From an uncultured Sutterella sp. (GTDB taxonomy: Bacteria > Pseudomonadota > Gammaproteobacteria > Burkholderiales > Burkholderiaceae_F): a stretch of 64,000 nucleotides of DNA. Both the position numbers and the translations under genes were made by a program. This document shows, piece after piece, positions 51,434 to 61,039 of this stretch; positions within the stretch are counted from its first letter, which is position 1, and each line of letters begins with the position of its first letter. Under the pieces are notes generated by a model that searched no databases, was not told the DNA's origin, and saw only the letters and a list, made by a program, of their open reading frames with translations. The stretch is taken from positions 1 to 64,000 of the forward strand of contig UQTE01000007.1 in the NCBI GenBank assembly GCA_900543805.1, read 5' to 3'.

Positions 51434-51500
51434 CGGAGCGCCCCGCGCGCTCCGTGATAAGCCTCCCTCGGCCGATGAGACCGTTGGAGGCTTTTTCTTT
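51434..51500 (+). terminator. Double hairpin terminator of assT copy 2
   Basis: CGGAGCGC with GCGCTCCG (51434-51454) is followed by AAGCCTCC with GGAGGCTT (51459-51493), which runs into TTTCTTT. Confidence 0.8.
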
Positions 51501-51661
51501 GCGAAGCCCCATCGGCCCACCGTCGGGCGCTTCGTCAAAACCGTATCCCGAAGCGCTTCGGCCTCAGGGGCGCAGAGCCCGTCCGTGTTATGATTGCTCC
51601 GCATTCTCGGGGGCACATCCGCCCTCTTTTCCATTGATTCGGACACAGTAAGGAGTCCACC

Positions 51662-53182
51662 GTGACGAAAGTTCTTCTCATGATTCTCGACGGCTGGGGC
51701 ATCGGCCGCGGCGACAAGGCCGACGTGATCGGGACCGTGCGCCCGCCCTTCATGACGAAGCTCACCCACGACCACCCCCATGCGACGCTTCGCACCGACG
51801 GCCTCGCCGTCGGCCTTCCCGAAGGTCAGATGGGGAATTCCGAAGTCGGCCACCTCAACATCGGGGCGGGCCGCGTCCTCTATCAGGACCTCGTCAAGAT
51901 CAACCGGGCCGTCGCCGACGGTTCCCTCGCTTCGGTCCCGGGCGTCGCGAAGATGCTCGAATCCGCCAAGAAGTCGGGGCGCCTCCACGTGATGGGGCTT
52001 CTCTCGGACGGCGGCGTCCACGCTTCGCTCGAACACATCCTCGCCATCGTGCGTCTTGCGCGCGAGGCGGGCGTCGAAGAGGTGTTCCTCCACGCCTTCA
52101 TGGACGGCCGCGACACCGACCCCAAGAGCGGGCTCGGGTTCGTGCGCGAAACGCTCGAAGCCTTGAACGCCTGCGGCGCGCACTTCGCGACGATGACGGG
52201 CCGCTACTGGGCCATGGACCGCGACAAGCGCTGGGAGCGCATCCGTGAAGCCTACGGCGCGCTGGTTCTGGGCGAAGGCGTGAAGGCCGCAGACCCGGTC
52301 GCCGCTCTGCAGGGCTCCTATGACGAAGGCGTCACGGACGAATTCGTAAAGCCCGTCGTGATGACGACGACGGACGGCCGTCCCGTCGGGACGATCCGGG
52401 AGGGTGATACGGTCGTCTTCTGCAACTTCCGCAACGACCGCGCGAAGGAACTCACGATTGCGCTCACGCAGCGCGACGTCGATGAAGCGGGCATGAAGCG
52501 CCTTTCGCTCGACTACTACACGATGACGCCCTACGATCCGACGTTCGCCGGCCTCACGGTCCTCTTCCCGAAGGACGAAGTGAAGAACACGATCGGGGAA
52601 TACGTGTCGTCCCTGGGGCTCACGCAGCTTCGCATCGCGGAAACCGAAAAGTACGCGCACGTCACGTTCTTTTTGAACGGCGGCCGCGAAGCGCCCTTCG
52701 AAGGGGAAGACCGCATTCTCGTCAACTCCCCGAAGGTCGCGACCTACGATCTGCAGCCCGCGATGAGCGCGCCCGAAGTGACGGAGTGTCTCGTCGGGAA
52801 CATTCGTGAGAAGGCCCCCGACCTCATCGTCCTCAATTTCGCGAACGGCGACATGGTGGGCCACACGGGCGTCTACGACGCGATCGTCGAAGCCGTGAAG
52901 ACCGTCGACGCCTGCGTCGAAAAGGTCGTGACGGCGGCGCGCGCCGCGGGCTACGACGTCGTGATCTGCGCGGACCACGGCAACGCCGACAACGCCGTGA
53001 ACGCCGACGGTTCGCCCAACACGGCGCACTCCTTGAACCCCGTCCCGATGATCGTGGTGTCGGATCGAGTGAAGAGCGTTCGCGACGGCGTCTTGGCCGA
53101 CGTGGCGCCCACGGTCCTCGATCTGATGGGCCTTGAAAAACCCGCCGAAATGACGGGAACGTCGCTCGTCGAAAAGGCCTGA
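51662..53182 (+). CDS. gpmI: 2,3-bisphosphoglycerate-independent phosphoglycerate mutase
   Basis: This 506-aa cofactor-independent mutase interconverts 3- and 2-phosphoglycerate in glycolysis and gluconeogenesis. The alkaline-phosphatase-like core is intact: LLMILDGWGIG with the first metal Asp, GQMGNSEVGHLNIGAGR with the phosphoserine nucleophile, LLSDGGVHASLEHI, FMDGRDTDP and ICADHGNADN, with GHTGVYDAIVEA in between. The start codon is GTG at 51662, behind AAGGAG. It is a single gene between an aryl sulfotransferase and an MFS transporter. Nothing odd is seen. Confidence 0.96.
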   Translation: MTKVLLMILDGWGIGRGDKADVIGTVRPPFMTKLTHDHPHATLRTDGLAVGLPEGQMGNSEVGHLNIGAGRVLYQDLVKINRAVADGSLASVPGVAKMLESAKKSGRLHVMGLLSDGGVHASLEHILAIVRLAREAGVEEVFLHAFMDGRDTDPKSGLGFVRETLEALNACGAHFATMTGRYWAMDRDKRWERIREAYGALVLGEGVKAADPVAALQGSYDEGVTDEFVKPVVMTTTDGRPVGTIREGDTVVFCNFRNDRAKELTIALTQRDVDEAGMKRLSLDYYTMTPYDPTFAGLTVLFPKDEVKNTIGEYVSSLGLTQLRIAETEKYAHVTFFLNGGREAPFEGEDRILVNSPKVATYDLQPAMSAPEVTECLVGNIREKAPDLIVLNFANGDMVGHTGVYDAIVEAVKTVDACVEKVVTAARAAGYDVVICADHGNADNAVNADGSPNTAHSLNPVPMIVVSDRVKSVRDGVLADVAPTVLDLMGLEKPAEMTGTSLVEKA

Positions 53183-53210
53183 TCGGGTCATAACGAAACA
53201 AACCGTACCG

Positions 53211-53244
53211 AGGGCCGGCCGGATCTTCCGCGTCGGCCCTTTTT
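53211..53244 (+). terminator. Terminator of gpmI
   Basis: AGGGCCG (53211-53217) pairs with CGGCCCT (53234-53240) and a T5 run follows. Confidence 0.8.
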
Positions 53245-53259
53245 CCCTCTTTGCTCATC

Positions 53260-54459
53260 ATGAGAACGGAACCGCAAATCGGCCCGCGCTTTTGGCCGGG
53301 CTTTCTGAAAACGCTGCCGCCGCTTCGCAACGTCACCTACGTCGTCTTCTTCGCGGCGGGCATGATCAGCGCCCTCTGGGCGGGGCTTATTCCGAGCCTC
53401 AAGTCGGCCCTGAACGTCGACGAGGGCGTCTTGGGGACCATGCTTCTCGGCCTCGGGATCGGTTCGCTCGTCATGATGCCGGTGACCGGGAGGCTCGTCG
53501 CCCGCTGGGGTTGCCGCGCGGTGCTGCGCACGAGCCTCCCGCTCATGGCCGTCTTCATCGTGACGCTCGCCTTCACGACGAACGTGTGGCTTGCCGCCGC
53601 GCTCGTCATTCTCTTCGGCGGAGCCTTGGGCGTCACCGACGTCTCGATGAACGTGCAGTCGGTCGTCGCGGAAAAGCGCGAAAAGCGCGCGATCCTCTCG
53701 GGCTTTCACGCGGCTTACTCGTTCGGCGGCATGTCGGGCGGCTTCTTCTTCGCGGCCCTCGTCGGCATCGGTTTGCCCGTCTGGGCGGCGGTCCTCACCG
53801 GTGTGGTCCTGATCGTCGCGGTTGCGACCGCCTGGAGCCCCTGGTCGTTGGGACCGGGTGAAACCGAAGACGACGGCGGCAAGACCGAAGAGAAGCACGA
53901 GAAATCTTCGAAGAAGCCCCTGATTCTCTACGTCACCGCCTTCTTCTGCTTTGCGTTCTTTCTCACGGAAGGAAGCCTTCTCGACTGGAGCGCGCTTTAT
54001 CTGCGGGACCTCAAAAACGCCGACACGGCCGCGGCCGCGCTCGGTTATTCGGTCTTCTCGGCCGCCATGACGATCGGGCGCACCTTCGGAGACCGCATCA
54101 TCGCGCGCTTCGGTCGGCGCCGGGTCTTCCTCACGGGGACGCTCTGCGCGATCCTCGGCTATGCAGTGCTCCTCACGATCCCGGGCCTCTGGAGCGCCTA
54201 CGCGGCGCTCTTCGTGATGGGGATCGGTTGCTCGAACCTCGTTCCGATCGCCTTCTGGCTCGCCGGCAACTGCCCGGGCGTCTCGGTCTCGAAGGGCCTT
54301 GCCTTCGTGGTGTCGACGGGCTACGCCGGGATTCTCGCGGGCCCGGCCGCGATCGGCTTCATTGCGCGCCACTCGGGGCTCGACACGGCCTTCCTCATGG
54401 TCGCCCTGATGACGACCGTGGTGCTCGTCATGAGTCTCAAGGTCTTTCCTAAGGACTGA
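53260..54459 (+). CDS. MFS transporter (YbjJ-like)
   Basis: This 399-aa major facilitator superfamily permease has 12 predicted transmembrane helices. A charged cytoplasmic loop with GETEDDGGKTEEKHEKSSKK separates the two halves. The inter-helix 2/3 motif is GRLVARWGCR, and its counterpart in the second half is GDRIIARFGRRR. The segment GVTDVSMNVQSVVAEK in helix 4-5 resembles the YbjJ-type subgroup. The substrate is unknown. I use the ATG at 53260; no good ribosome-binding site is visible, and a TTG at 53251 is also in frame. It is preceded by the gpmI terminator and therefore likely has its own promoter. Confidence 0.84.
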   Translation: MRTEPQIGPRFWPGFLKTLPPLRNVTYVVFFAAGMISALWAGLIPSLKSALNVDEGVLGTMLLGLGIGSLVMMPVTGRLVARWGCRAVLRTSLPLMAVFIVTLAFTTNVWLAAALVILFGGALGVTDVSMNVQSVVAEKREKRAILSGFHAAYSFGGMSGGFFFAALVGIGLPVWAAVLTGVVLIVAVATAWSPWSLGPGETEDDGGKTEEKHEKSSKKPLILYVTAFFCFAFFLTEGSLLDWSALYLRDLKNADTAAAALGYSVFSAAMTIGRTFGDRIIARFGRRRVFLTGTLCAILGYAVLLTIPGLWSAYAALFVMGIGCSNLVPIAFWLAGNCPGVSVSKGLAFVVSTGYAGILAGPAAIGFIARHSGLDTAFLMVALMTTVVLVMSLKVFPKD

Positions 54460-54810
54460 GTCCTCCCCTCACGGAACACCGCCCGCGGGCGGTAGGAAGC
54501 GAGACAATGCTTCGGCACAATATTCCTTGTGGCGGATGGCTCCCTCCATTGGTTTCTGTCTCCTTCCAATCGACGCTTTTGGTCGGGCGTCGGCCACACA
54601 ACAAAACACAAGGGTCTCTCCTTACCTTTACGGGCGTCGAATCCGCGGGTTCGGCGCCCTTTTCTTCTTCCGAACGCGAGCGAGAGCGGTTTGCGCAAGG
54701 ATTCGAAGAAAAAGGACAAGGGGCGCAAGCCCGGTCCCGTTAGGCTATGGGTAGGAAGACGTCGGGCGAAGGCCCGGCCCTCCTTTGGAACCGCAAAAAG
54801 GAATTCGATC

Positions 54811-55776
54811 ATGCAACGCCGCACTTTCCTTCAGACCTCCGCCGCCCTCGCGGTCACCGCGAGTCTGCCGACTCTTTCGTCGGCCGCCGGCGCGAACCCC
54901 TTCCCCTATCCCCTCACCCACGCCGTGACCGACGCGTCCGCCCCGGAAGTGTTCTTCACGAAGGACATTTCACCGGCCGGCCTCATCAAGATCTACGACC
55001 GTCTCGGCCAGAAGCGTCAGGGCAAGGTCGGCGTCAAGGTGTGCTTTGAAACCCCGAACGGTCCGCACCTCGACCCGAAACTCGTTCACGCCTTCGCCGA
55101 CCACGTGAACGGCAAGCTTCTCGACTGCACCTACTATCCGCCCCGCGACACGGTGGAAAAGCACCTCGAGGTCGCCAAGGGGAACGGCTTCGATACCTCC
55201 CGCATCGACATCATCGACGCCGAAGGCACGGTCGACCTCCCGATTGAAGGCGGCAAACACCTGAAGTTCTCCCGCATCGGCTCTCACTACAACGACTACG
55301 ACACGATGATCGGGCTCTGCCGCTTCAAGTCGCACCACATCGAGTTCTACGGCGGGATGCTCAAGAACCTCTCGATCGCGATCGCTCCGATGGAAGGCAA
55401 GTGGCTCATCCACAGCGCCGGCAAGACGGACAGCGGCTTTTCGCCGAGCGACAACCACATCGAAACGCAAGCCATGGCCGACTACGTGAAGGGCGTCATG
55501 GACGCGAAGAAGGGTCGCTGGGTCTTCCTCACGGTCCTCGACGCCGTTGCTCCGACCGACGGATGCGAAGGCGCGAAGAACCTCGGCAACATCGGCATTC
55601 TCGCGAGCACGGACCCCGTCGCGATCGACCGGGCCGCGATCGACATCACCTTCGGTGCGGCGGCGACGCCGGAGCTGCGCCGCGAATGGGAAGAACACCA
55701 CGGGACCTACCTCACGAGCGACGCCGAAGCCGTCGGCGCGGGCAAGACCCACTACCGCTTCACGCCGATCGACTGA
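54811..55776 (+). CDS. Exported DUF362 protein with Tat-like signal
   Basis: The 321-aa protein opens with MQRRTFLQTSAALAVTASLP, a twin-arginine-type signal peptide, so the mature form is probably periplasmic. The body matches DUF362: KVGVKVCFETPNGPHLDPKLVHAF, then YYPPRDTVEKHLEVAKGNGF, SHYNDYDTMIGLCRFKSHHIEFYGGMLKNLSIAI, and GILASTDPVAIDRAAIDI. DUF362 proteins are often linked to Fe-S or redox proteins, but no ferredoxin domain is fused here and its function is unknown. I start at 54811 behind AAAAGGAA. The 350 bp upstream contain no gene. Confidence 0.85.
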   Translation: MQRRTFLQTSAALAVTASLPTLSSAAGANPFPYPLTHAVTDASAPEVFFTKDISPAGLIKIYDRLGQKRQGKVGVKVCFETPNGPHLDPKLVHAFADHVNGKLLDCTYYPPRDTVEKHLEVAKGNGFDTSRIDIIDAEGTVDLPIEGGKHLKFSRIGSHYNDYDTMIGLCRFKSHHIEFYGGMLKNLSIAIAPMEGKWLIHSAGKTDSGFSPSDNHIETQAMADYVKGVMDAKKGRWVFLTVLDAVAPTDGCEGAKNLGNIGILASTDPVAIDRAAIDITFGAAATPELRREWEEHHGTYLTSDAEAVGAGKTHYRFTPID

Positions 55777-55872
55777 GAAAGTCGCGCGGATTTTGATTCC
55801 CCATAGGGAATGAAATAGATAGGGGCCGCCCGCAGGCGACCCCTTCTTGATTTTGGCGAAACGCCTTGGCGA

Positions 55873-56826
55873 TCAGACGGTCGGCGCCACGCCGAGAAGC
55901 GTGAGAACGAGCGGCACGCCCGCGGCGGAAAGAAGCGTCGAAAGGAAGATCGCGTTGCTCGCCGCGCCCTCCTCCGCCTCGAATTCGTTCGCCATGAGAA
56001 AGACGTTGATCGCGACGGGAAGCGCCGAGAGAAGAACCGTCGCGTTGGTTTCGAGCTCTCCGAGCCCCATCGCTCGGCAGAGCACCCAGACGAAGAAGGG
56101 CTGCACGCCGATCTTCACGAAAGTGACGACCGAGCCCTTGGGCAAAGACGCGAAGAAGCTGTGGCGTGCAAGCCCCATCCCCACCGCGAGAAGACACATG
56201 GGCGTCGTGCTCGCCGCGACAAGTCCCACGGTCTGATCCACGACCTTGGGGAGCTGCCAGCCCGTGAGTCCCCAGGCCGTGCCGCAGAGAATCCCGAGCA
56301 CGACCGGGTTTTTGACGACCTTGAAGAGCGACTTGAGGATCCGCTGCATGTCGGGCTTGCCGTCCTCGCGCCCGAATTCGACCGACGCGATCGCAAGCGT
56401 CCAGAGAAGGAGGACGTTGAAGACGATCAGAAGCGAAATCGTCGGCATGGCGGCCTGACCGAGACTCACCTCGACGATCGGGACGCCGAGCTGCACGTTG
56501 TTGCCGAAAATCCCCGCCATCGCAAGGACCGTCGTCCCCGCCGCACCGCAGCGGAAAAGCTTTCCGTAGAGTCCCCGCGCGAGGAAAAAGAGCAGGAGGC
56601 AGGACCCGAAGAAGGGAATGAGCACGCGCCAGTCCGCCGGAGGCATCTCCGACAAGTGCGAGAGCATCTTGAAGAGAAGCGCCGGCATCAGAAGCTTGAA
56701 GGTGACGCTTCCCAAGGCCTTTTGCGCCGCCTCGGGGATGAAGTGGATTTTCGCGAGCCCCCAGCCGATGAAGACGAGCGAAAAGAGCGGTGCGCAGAGT
56801 TCGAGATGATAGAGAAAGAGCTGCAT
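55873..56826 (-). CDS. AEC-family (auxin efflux carrier type) transporter
   Basis: This 317-aa inner-membrane permease of the AEC/MdcF-like family has about ten helices. Signatures are GWGLAKIHFIPEAAQKALGSVTFKLLMPALLF at the N-terminus, AGIFGNNVQLGVPIVEVSLG with the conserved NN in the first half, and ALPVAINVFLMANEF in the second. Members move organic anions such as malate or malonate. It starts 15 nt after the stop of an amino-acid racemase gene, so the two form an operon and the cargo may be an amino acid or a related acid (inference). Confidence 0.88.
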   Translation of the reverse strand: MQLFLYHLELCAPLFSLVFIGWGLAKIHFIPEAAQKALGSVTFKLLMPALLFKMLSHLSEMPPADWRVLIPFFGSCLLLFFLARGLYGKLFRCGAAGTTVLAMAGIFGNNVQLGVPIVEVSLGQAAMPTISLLIVFNVLLLWTLAIASVEFGREDGKPDMQRILKSLFKVVKNPVVLGILCGTAWGLTGWQLPKVVDQTVGLVAASTTPMCLLAVGMGLARHSFFASLPKGSVVTFVKIGVQPFFVWVLCRAMGLGELETNATVLLSALPVAINVFLMANEFEAEEGAASNAIFLSTLLSAAGVPLVLTLLGVAPTV

Positions 56827-56841
56827 CGAAGCGTCCCGGGA

Positions 56842-57534
56842 TCAATCGGATACCGCAAAGGCCGCGGCCTTCTCGGCGTGGAGAATCGTCGTGTCAAAGA
56901 CGGGCAGAGGCGAATCCTTCTGTCCGACGAGAAGACCGATTTCCGTGCAGCCGAGGATCACGGCTTCGGCGCCCTTGGCTTGAAGATCCCGGATGATGCG
57001 TACGAACTCTTGGCGCGATTCGTCGCGGATAACGCCGAGACAGAGTTCGTCGTAGATCACGCGGTTGACGACCTCGACGTCCTCCGGATTCGGGATCAGA
57101 ACGTCGAGTCCGCGCGCAATGAGGCGCGACTTGTAGAAGTCCTGCAGCATCGTGTACTTCGTGCCGAGCAAAGCCGTGCGATGAATGCCGGCGGCCAGGA
57201 GCGCGTCGGCCGTGGCGTCGGCGATGTGCAGAAGCGACACGCCCGCGGCGCGCTCGACCTCATCGGCCACCTTGTGCATGGTGTTCGTACAGATCACGAT
57301 CGCGTCGGCACCTGCGGCTACGAGTCCCTTGGCTGCGCGGCCGAGGAGTTCGGCGCTTCCCGCCCAGTCACCCTTCGCCTGCTGTTCTTCCACCTCGGCA
57401 AAGTCCACGCTGTAGAGGACGATCTTTGCGGAATGGAGGCCGCCCAGCGCCTTGGCGACGCGCTCGTTGATTTCCTTGTAGTAGGTGACGGTGCTCTCCC
57501 AACTCATGCCGCCCAAGAGTCCGATCGTTTTCAC
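56842..57534 (-). CDS. Aspartate/glutamate racemase-family enzyme (YgeA-like)
   Basis: This 230-aa cofactor-independent amino-acid racemase has two catalytic Cys residues, in VICTNTMHKVADEV near residue 83 and in VILGCTEIGLL near residue 195. The N-terminus IGLLGGMSWESTVTYYKEIN is the hallmark of this subfamily. Members interconvert L- and D-amino acids, aspartate or broader ranges. The start codon is GTG at 57534 behind a GGGGGAAG site. It is the first gene of an operon with the AEC transporter. Confidence 0.9.
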   Translation of the reverse strand: MKTIGLLGGMSWESTVTYYKEINERVAKALGGLHSAKIVLYSVDFAEVEEQQAKGDWAGSAELLGRAAKGLVAAGADAIVICTNTMHKVADEVERAAGVSLLHIADATADALLAAGIHRTALLGTKYTMLQDFYKSRLIARGLDVLIPNPEDVEVVNRVIYDELCLGVIRDESRQEFVRIIRDLQAKGAEAVILGCTEIGLLVGQKDSPLPVFDTTILHAEKAAAFAVSD

Positions 57535-58011
57535 AACGCTTCCCCCTAAAACGAAAACGTGTCCATCATCCCAAAAAGAACACAGTGGGGCAATAAGGCG
57601 AAAACGTTATCCGCGAAGAAGGACTGACCAAGGAACTGCGGTTCGGGTCGAGAAATATGGCAAGAGTTTTGATTCGAACAGCCGAGAAATCCTCGGTAGT
57701 TGCGTCGCCCATTGCCGGAGAACTCTTTCGCTGGTTGTCGACACGTCAACCGTCGAAGTCATGAGCACAATCCGTTCCGGCCAGTTGGAAAGAAAAGCTT
57801 GACAACTGCACTTTCCACCGGTTCGTCCGCATTCGAAAGGCTCCGCCAAGAGCTTTTACCCGAAACCTGTCGGCGAACAACTAAGAAATCCTTAGCCGTT
57901 GCCCGTACGGTCAGCTCATCGTCTTTGAAGAGCTTTTATTCAGTCGAACGGCGTTTCATCGCGGCGAGGCGATAGAATGTCGCGGCGTCCTGCATTCTTC
58001 TATCGACTTCC
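57535..58011. other. 477-bp intergenic region with paired small hairpins
   Basis: No gene is supported. Two hairpins share the loop AAATC but have different, compensating stems: CCGAG/CTCGG at 57682-57696 and CTAAG/CTTAG at 57881-57895. Each is followed by GTTGC after two bases. The 11-mer AAGAGCTTTTA also occurs twice (57849 and 57927). The region sits between the divergent racemase and 5'-nucleotidase genes. Confidence 0.4.
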
Positions 58012-59643
58012 ATGCGTTTCTCCGCCCTCTTTTGCGCCCTCCTCGCACTGCCGCTTCTCCCGCAAGCGTCCCATGCAGCCAACTTCGAACTTACGATCGT
58101 GCACGCCAACGACACGCACTCGGCCGCGGCCGGGATCGACGGCCGCTACGCCGCCTGCCGCGAGGACGACGCCTGCACGGGCGGCTACGCCCGCATCGTG
58201 GAGGAAGTCGAAACCCTGAGAAAGGAAAATCCGGCCGTACTCGCGCTCGACGCGGGGGACTTCTGGCAGGGAACGCACTTCTTTCGAACGGGCGGACCCG
58301 AGTGGGCGCTTGCCGCGATGAAGCGCATGCCCTGGGACGCCGTGACGCTCGGAAATCACGAGTTTGACGCGGGCTGCGCGGAGACGGTGCGTTACGTCGA
58401 GAACCTCCCGATGCCCGTCGTCGCGGCGAACATCCTCCCGAACCCGAAGTGTCCGATGAGCCGGGCGCCGCTCAAGCCCTACGTCGTGAAGACCGTGGGC
58501 GGCGTGCGGGTCGGCGTCGTGGGACTCGCGAACGACGAAGGAAAGGAAGTCTCGGCCGCCTGCCCCGCCACGACCTTCGAAGACCGCGCCGCGGCATTGC
58601 GAAAGGCGGTCGGGGCGCTCGAAAAGGAAGGAGTTTCGCACTTCGTCGCCCTCACCCACGTGGGCTACAAGACGGACGTCGAACTCGCTCGCGCCGTCCC
58701 CGATATCGACGTGATCGTTGGCGGCCACACGCACAGCGTGCTCGGCAACCATCCGGATTCCGAAGGCCCCTATCCGACCGTCGTTAAGCACCCGAACGGG
58801 AATGAAACGCTCGTCGTGCAGACGGGGCGCTCGACCCGCTATCTCGGCGTGATCAAGGTCCGTTTCGACGAAGCGGGACGCGTGACGGGTTATACCGGGG
58901 ACCTCACGGAACTCACCCCCGCGATGCCGCGGGACGACGCGACCGAAACCTTCGTGCGCCGCTCGGGCGAAAAGGTGGAGGCGGAACGAAAGCGCGTCCT
59001 CGCGACGAACCGGGAACATTTCTACGACGGCCTCGACGAATGCCGCGAAGGCGAATGCCTCTCGGGCATGTGGACGGCGGACGCGCTCCTCGACTGGGGA
59101 CGCACCTTCGGGGCGCAGGCGGCCTTCATCAACGGGGGAGCCCTGCGCGCGCCCCTTCCGATCGGTCCCGTGACGCACGCGGACATTCTCGACGTTCATC
59201 CCTTCGGCAACCACGCGGCGGTGGTGGCTATGCCGGGGCGCGTGATTCTCGCCGCGCTCGAGCACGGGCTCTCGGAGCCAGACCTCAAGAGTCCGCGTCT
59301 TCTGCAGACGTCGGGACTGCGCTACCGGGTGAATCCGAAGCGCCCGATCGGCTCGCGCGTCGCGTCGGCGGACATCCTTGAGAACGGACAATGGGTCCCG
59401 ATCGAACCGCAAAAGACCTACCGCATCGTCACGACCGCGTATCTTCTCGACGGGGGCGATCAGTTCAGAATGCTCAAGGCTCTTCCTGCGGCCCTCGCGC
59501 GCGGCCCACTCGAAGCGGAACTTCTCGAGCGCTTTCTCGAAGCCCGCCGCGACGCCGCGGGCAATCTGCCGCTTCCCGAAACCGGACGCATCCTCGGCAT
59601 GCCCTTCCGAGACGATTTGCAGTCGAAGCAGCGGAAATTTTGA
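58012..59643 (+). CDS. Periplasmic 5'-nucleotidase / UDP-sugar hydrolase family protein (UshA-like)
   Basis: This 543-aa dimetal phosphoesterase has a Sec signal peptide ending SHA. N-terminal catalytic domain motifs are TIVHANDTHS, LALDAGDFWQGT, TLGNHEFDAGC (the GNHE box), ALTHVGYKTD and IVGGHTHSVLG. The C-terminal substrate domain carries FINGGALRAPLPIG and HPFGNHAAVVAMPG. It releases nucleosides and phosphate from nucleotides, or splits UDP-sugars, in the periplasm. Length and domain order are normal. It appears monocistronic, 120 nt ahead of a butanol-dehydrogenase-like gene. Confidence 0.92.
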   Translation: MRFSALFCALLALPLLPQASHAANFELTIVHANDTHSAAAGIDGRYAACREDDACTGGYARIVEEVETLRKENPAVLALDAGDFWQGTHFFRTGGPEWALAAMKRMPWDAVTLGNHEFDAGCAETVRYVENLPMPVVAANILPNPKCPMSRAPLKPYVVKTVGGVRVGVVGLANDEGKEVSAACPATTFEDRAAALRKAVGALEKEGVSHFVALTHVGYKTDVELARAVPDIDVIVGGHTHSVLGNHPDSEGPYPTVVKHPNGNETLVVQTGRSTRYLGVIKVRFDEAGRVTGYTGDLTELTPAMPRDDATETFVRRSGEKVEAERKRVLATNREHFYDGLDECREGECLSGMWTADALLDWGRTFGAQAAFINGGALRAPLPIGPVTHADILDVHPFGNHAAVVAMPGRVILAALEHGLSEPDLKSPRLLQTSGLRYRVNPKRPIGSRVASADILENGQWVPIEPQKTYRIVTTAYLLDGGDQFRMLKALPAALARGPLEAELLERFLEARRDAAGNLPLPETGRILGMPFRDDLQSKQRKF

Positions 59644-59763
59644 GACCGGGCGACGTTTTTCGAGAGAATCGGGCAATTCCCGCGTACGTTTCCCCAACCT
59701 TTTCCTTCGGACGGCCGCTACACTTTTCCCCGTTCACCGGCCTCAATTCCAAGGAGAAAGACA

Positions 59764-60939
59764 ATGGCTTACGCCGTGCACAATTTCGACTACAACACGC
59801 CGACCCGCCTTCTTTTCGGGCGCGGCAAGATCGAGCGCCTCCCCGAAGTGGCGGCGGAATTCGGGAAGAAGGTCCTCCTCGTCTACGGCGGGGGTTCCAT
59901 CAAGAAGCTCGGCATCTACGACAAGGTGAAGACGCTTCTCGCCGACTGCGAAATCTACGAATGCGCCGGAGTCGAACCGAATCCCAAGGTGACGAGCGTG
60001 AACGAAGGCGCCCGCCTCTGCCGCGAACACGACGTCGACTTCGTCCTCGCCGTGGGCGGCGGCTCCGTGATCGACTGCGCCAAGGCGATCTGTGCGGCCC
60101 GCTACTACGAGGGCGACGCCTGGGACATCGTGACGGATCCCTCGAAGATCACGAAGGCGCTTCCGCTCGTCACGGTTCTCACGCTCGCCGCGACGGGGAG
60201 CGAATACGACGCGGCCGCCGTCATCTCGAACATGGACGAGAACAAGAAGATCGGCGTTTTGACGCCCGTCTTCTATCCGCGCGTTTCGATCTGCGATCCG
60301 GAATACACCTTCTCGGTTTCGAAGAAGCAGACGGCCGCGGGCTGCGCCGACATCATGTCCCACATCTTCGAGCAGTACTGCGTCAAGGATTCGAACCTCG
60401 TCTCCGATGGTCTCTGCGAAACGGTGCTGCGCGCCGTCCTCGGGATGGGGAAGCGCGCCTACGACAAGGGTGACGACTACGAAGCCCGCGCGACCCTCAT
60501 GTGGGCGAGCTCGCTTGCCTGCAACGGCATCTGCGTGACGGGAAATTCCTTTGCCGCGTGGGTCTGCCACGGGATCGAACACGAACTCTCCGCCTTCTAC
60601 GACATCACGCACGGCGAAGGCCTCGCCATCGTGACGCCCGTCTTCTTCCGCTACAGCCTGAACGACGAAACGGTCGGACGCTTCGCGACGCTCGCGAACC
60701 GAGTCTTCGACGTGCCGTTTGAAGCGGACCTCTACGCGATGGCCGAAAAGGGCTTCCAAAAGCTCGAAGCCTTCTTCGCCTCGATCGGTCTGCCCTCGAA
60801 GCTCTCCGAGGTCGGCATCACGAGCGACGAACACTTCGAAGCCATGGCCGAAAGCTGCATGAAGCTCTGGGACTTCTCGCAGGCGATCCGCCCGCTCGAC
60901 AAGGACGACGTCGTCGAAATCCTGAAGCGCGGCCTCTGA
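59764..60939 (+). CDS. Iron-containing alcohol dehydrogenase, BDH/YqhD type
   Basis: This 391-aa group III alcohol dehydrogenase is of the butanol dehydrogenase/YqhD branch, probably NADPH-dependent and reducing aldehydes. Motifs are YNTPTRLLFGRGKIERLPE, VLLVYGGGSIKKLG, FVLAVGGGSVIDCAKAI and LTLAATGSEYD. The metal ligands lie in AGCADIMSHIFEQY (Asp and His), WVCHGIEHELSA and ITHGEGLAIV (His). AAGGAG precedes the ATG. It shares only the family with the Fe-ADH near 9 kb, which belongs to a different branch. A strong terminator follows. Confidence 0.92.
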   Translation: MAYAVHNFDYNTPTRLLFGRGKIERLPEVAAEFGKKVLLVYGGGSIKKLGIYDKVKTLLADCEIYECAGVEPNPKVTSVNEGARLCREHDVDFVLAVGGGSVIDCAKAICAARYYEGDAWDIVTDPSKITKALPLVTVLTLAATGSEYDAAAVISNMDENKKIGVLTPVFYPRVSICDPEYTFSVSKKQTAAGCADIMSHIFEQYCVKDSNLVSDGLCETVLRAVLGMGKRAYDKGDDYEARATLMWASSLACNGICVTGNSFAAWVCHGIEHELSAFYDITHGEGLAIVTPVFFRYSLNDETVGRFATLANRVFDVPFEADLYAMAEKGFQKLEAFFASIGLPSKLSEVGITSDEHFEAMAESCMKLWDFSQAIRPLDKDDVVEILKRGL

Positions 60940-60958
60940 TCGGCGCCTGAACGACGCA

Positions 60959-60998
60959 AGCCCGCTTCTCCCGCATGCCCCGGGAGGGCGGGCTTTTT
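60959..60998 (+). terminator. Terminator of the BDH/YqhD-type gene
   Basis: AGCCCGC (60959-60965) pairs with GCGGGCT (60988-60994). An inner CTCCCG/CGGGAG stem lies within, and a T5 run follows. Confidence 0.9.
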
Positions 60999-61039
60999 CT
61001 TCGAACCGCCGCAAGAAAAAAAAACCGACTTTCTGGCTG

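Noticed and set aside
49224..51512. Long antisense frames over both aryl sulfotransferase genes (also 26294-27979)
   Set aside because: The two antisense products resemble each other only because the sense genes are paralogues; there is no independent evidence of coding.
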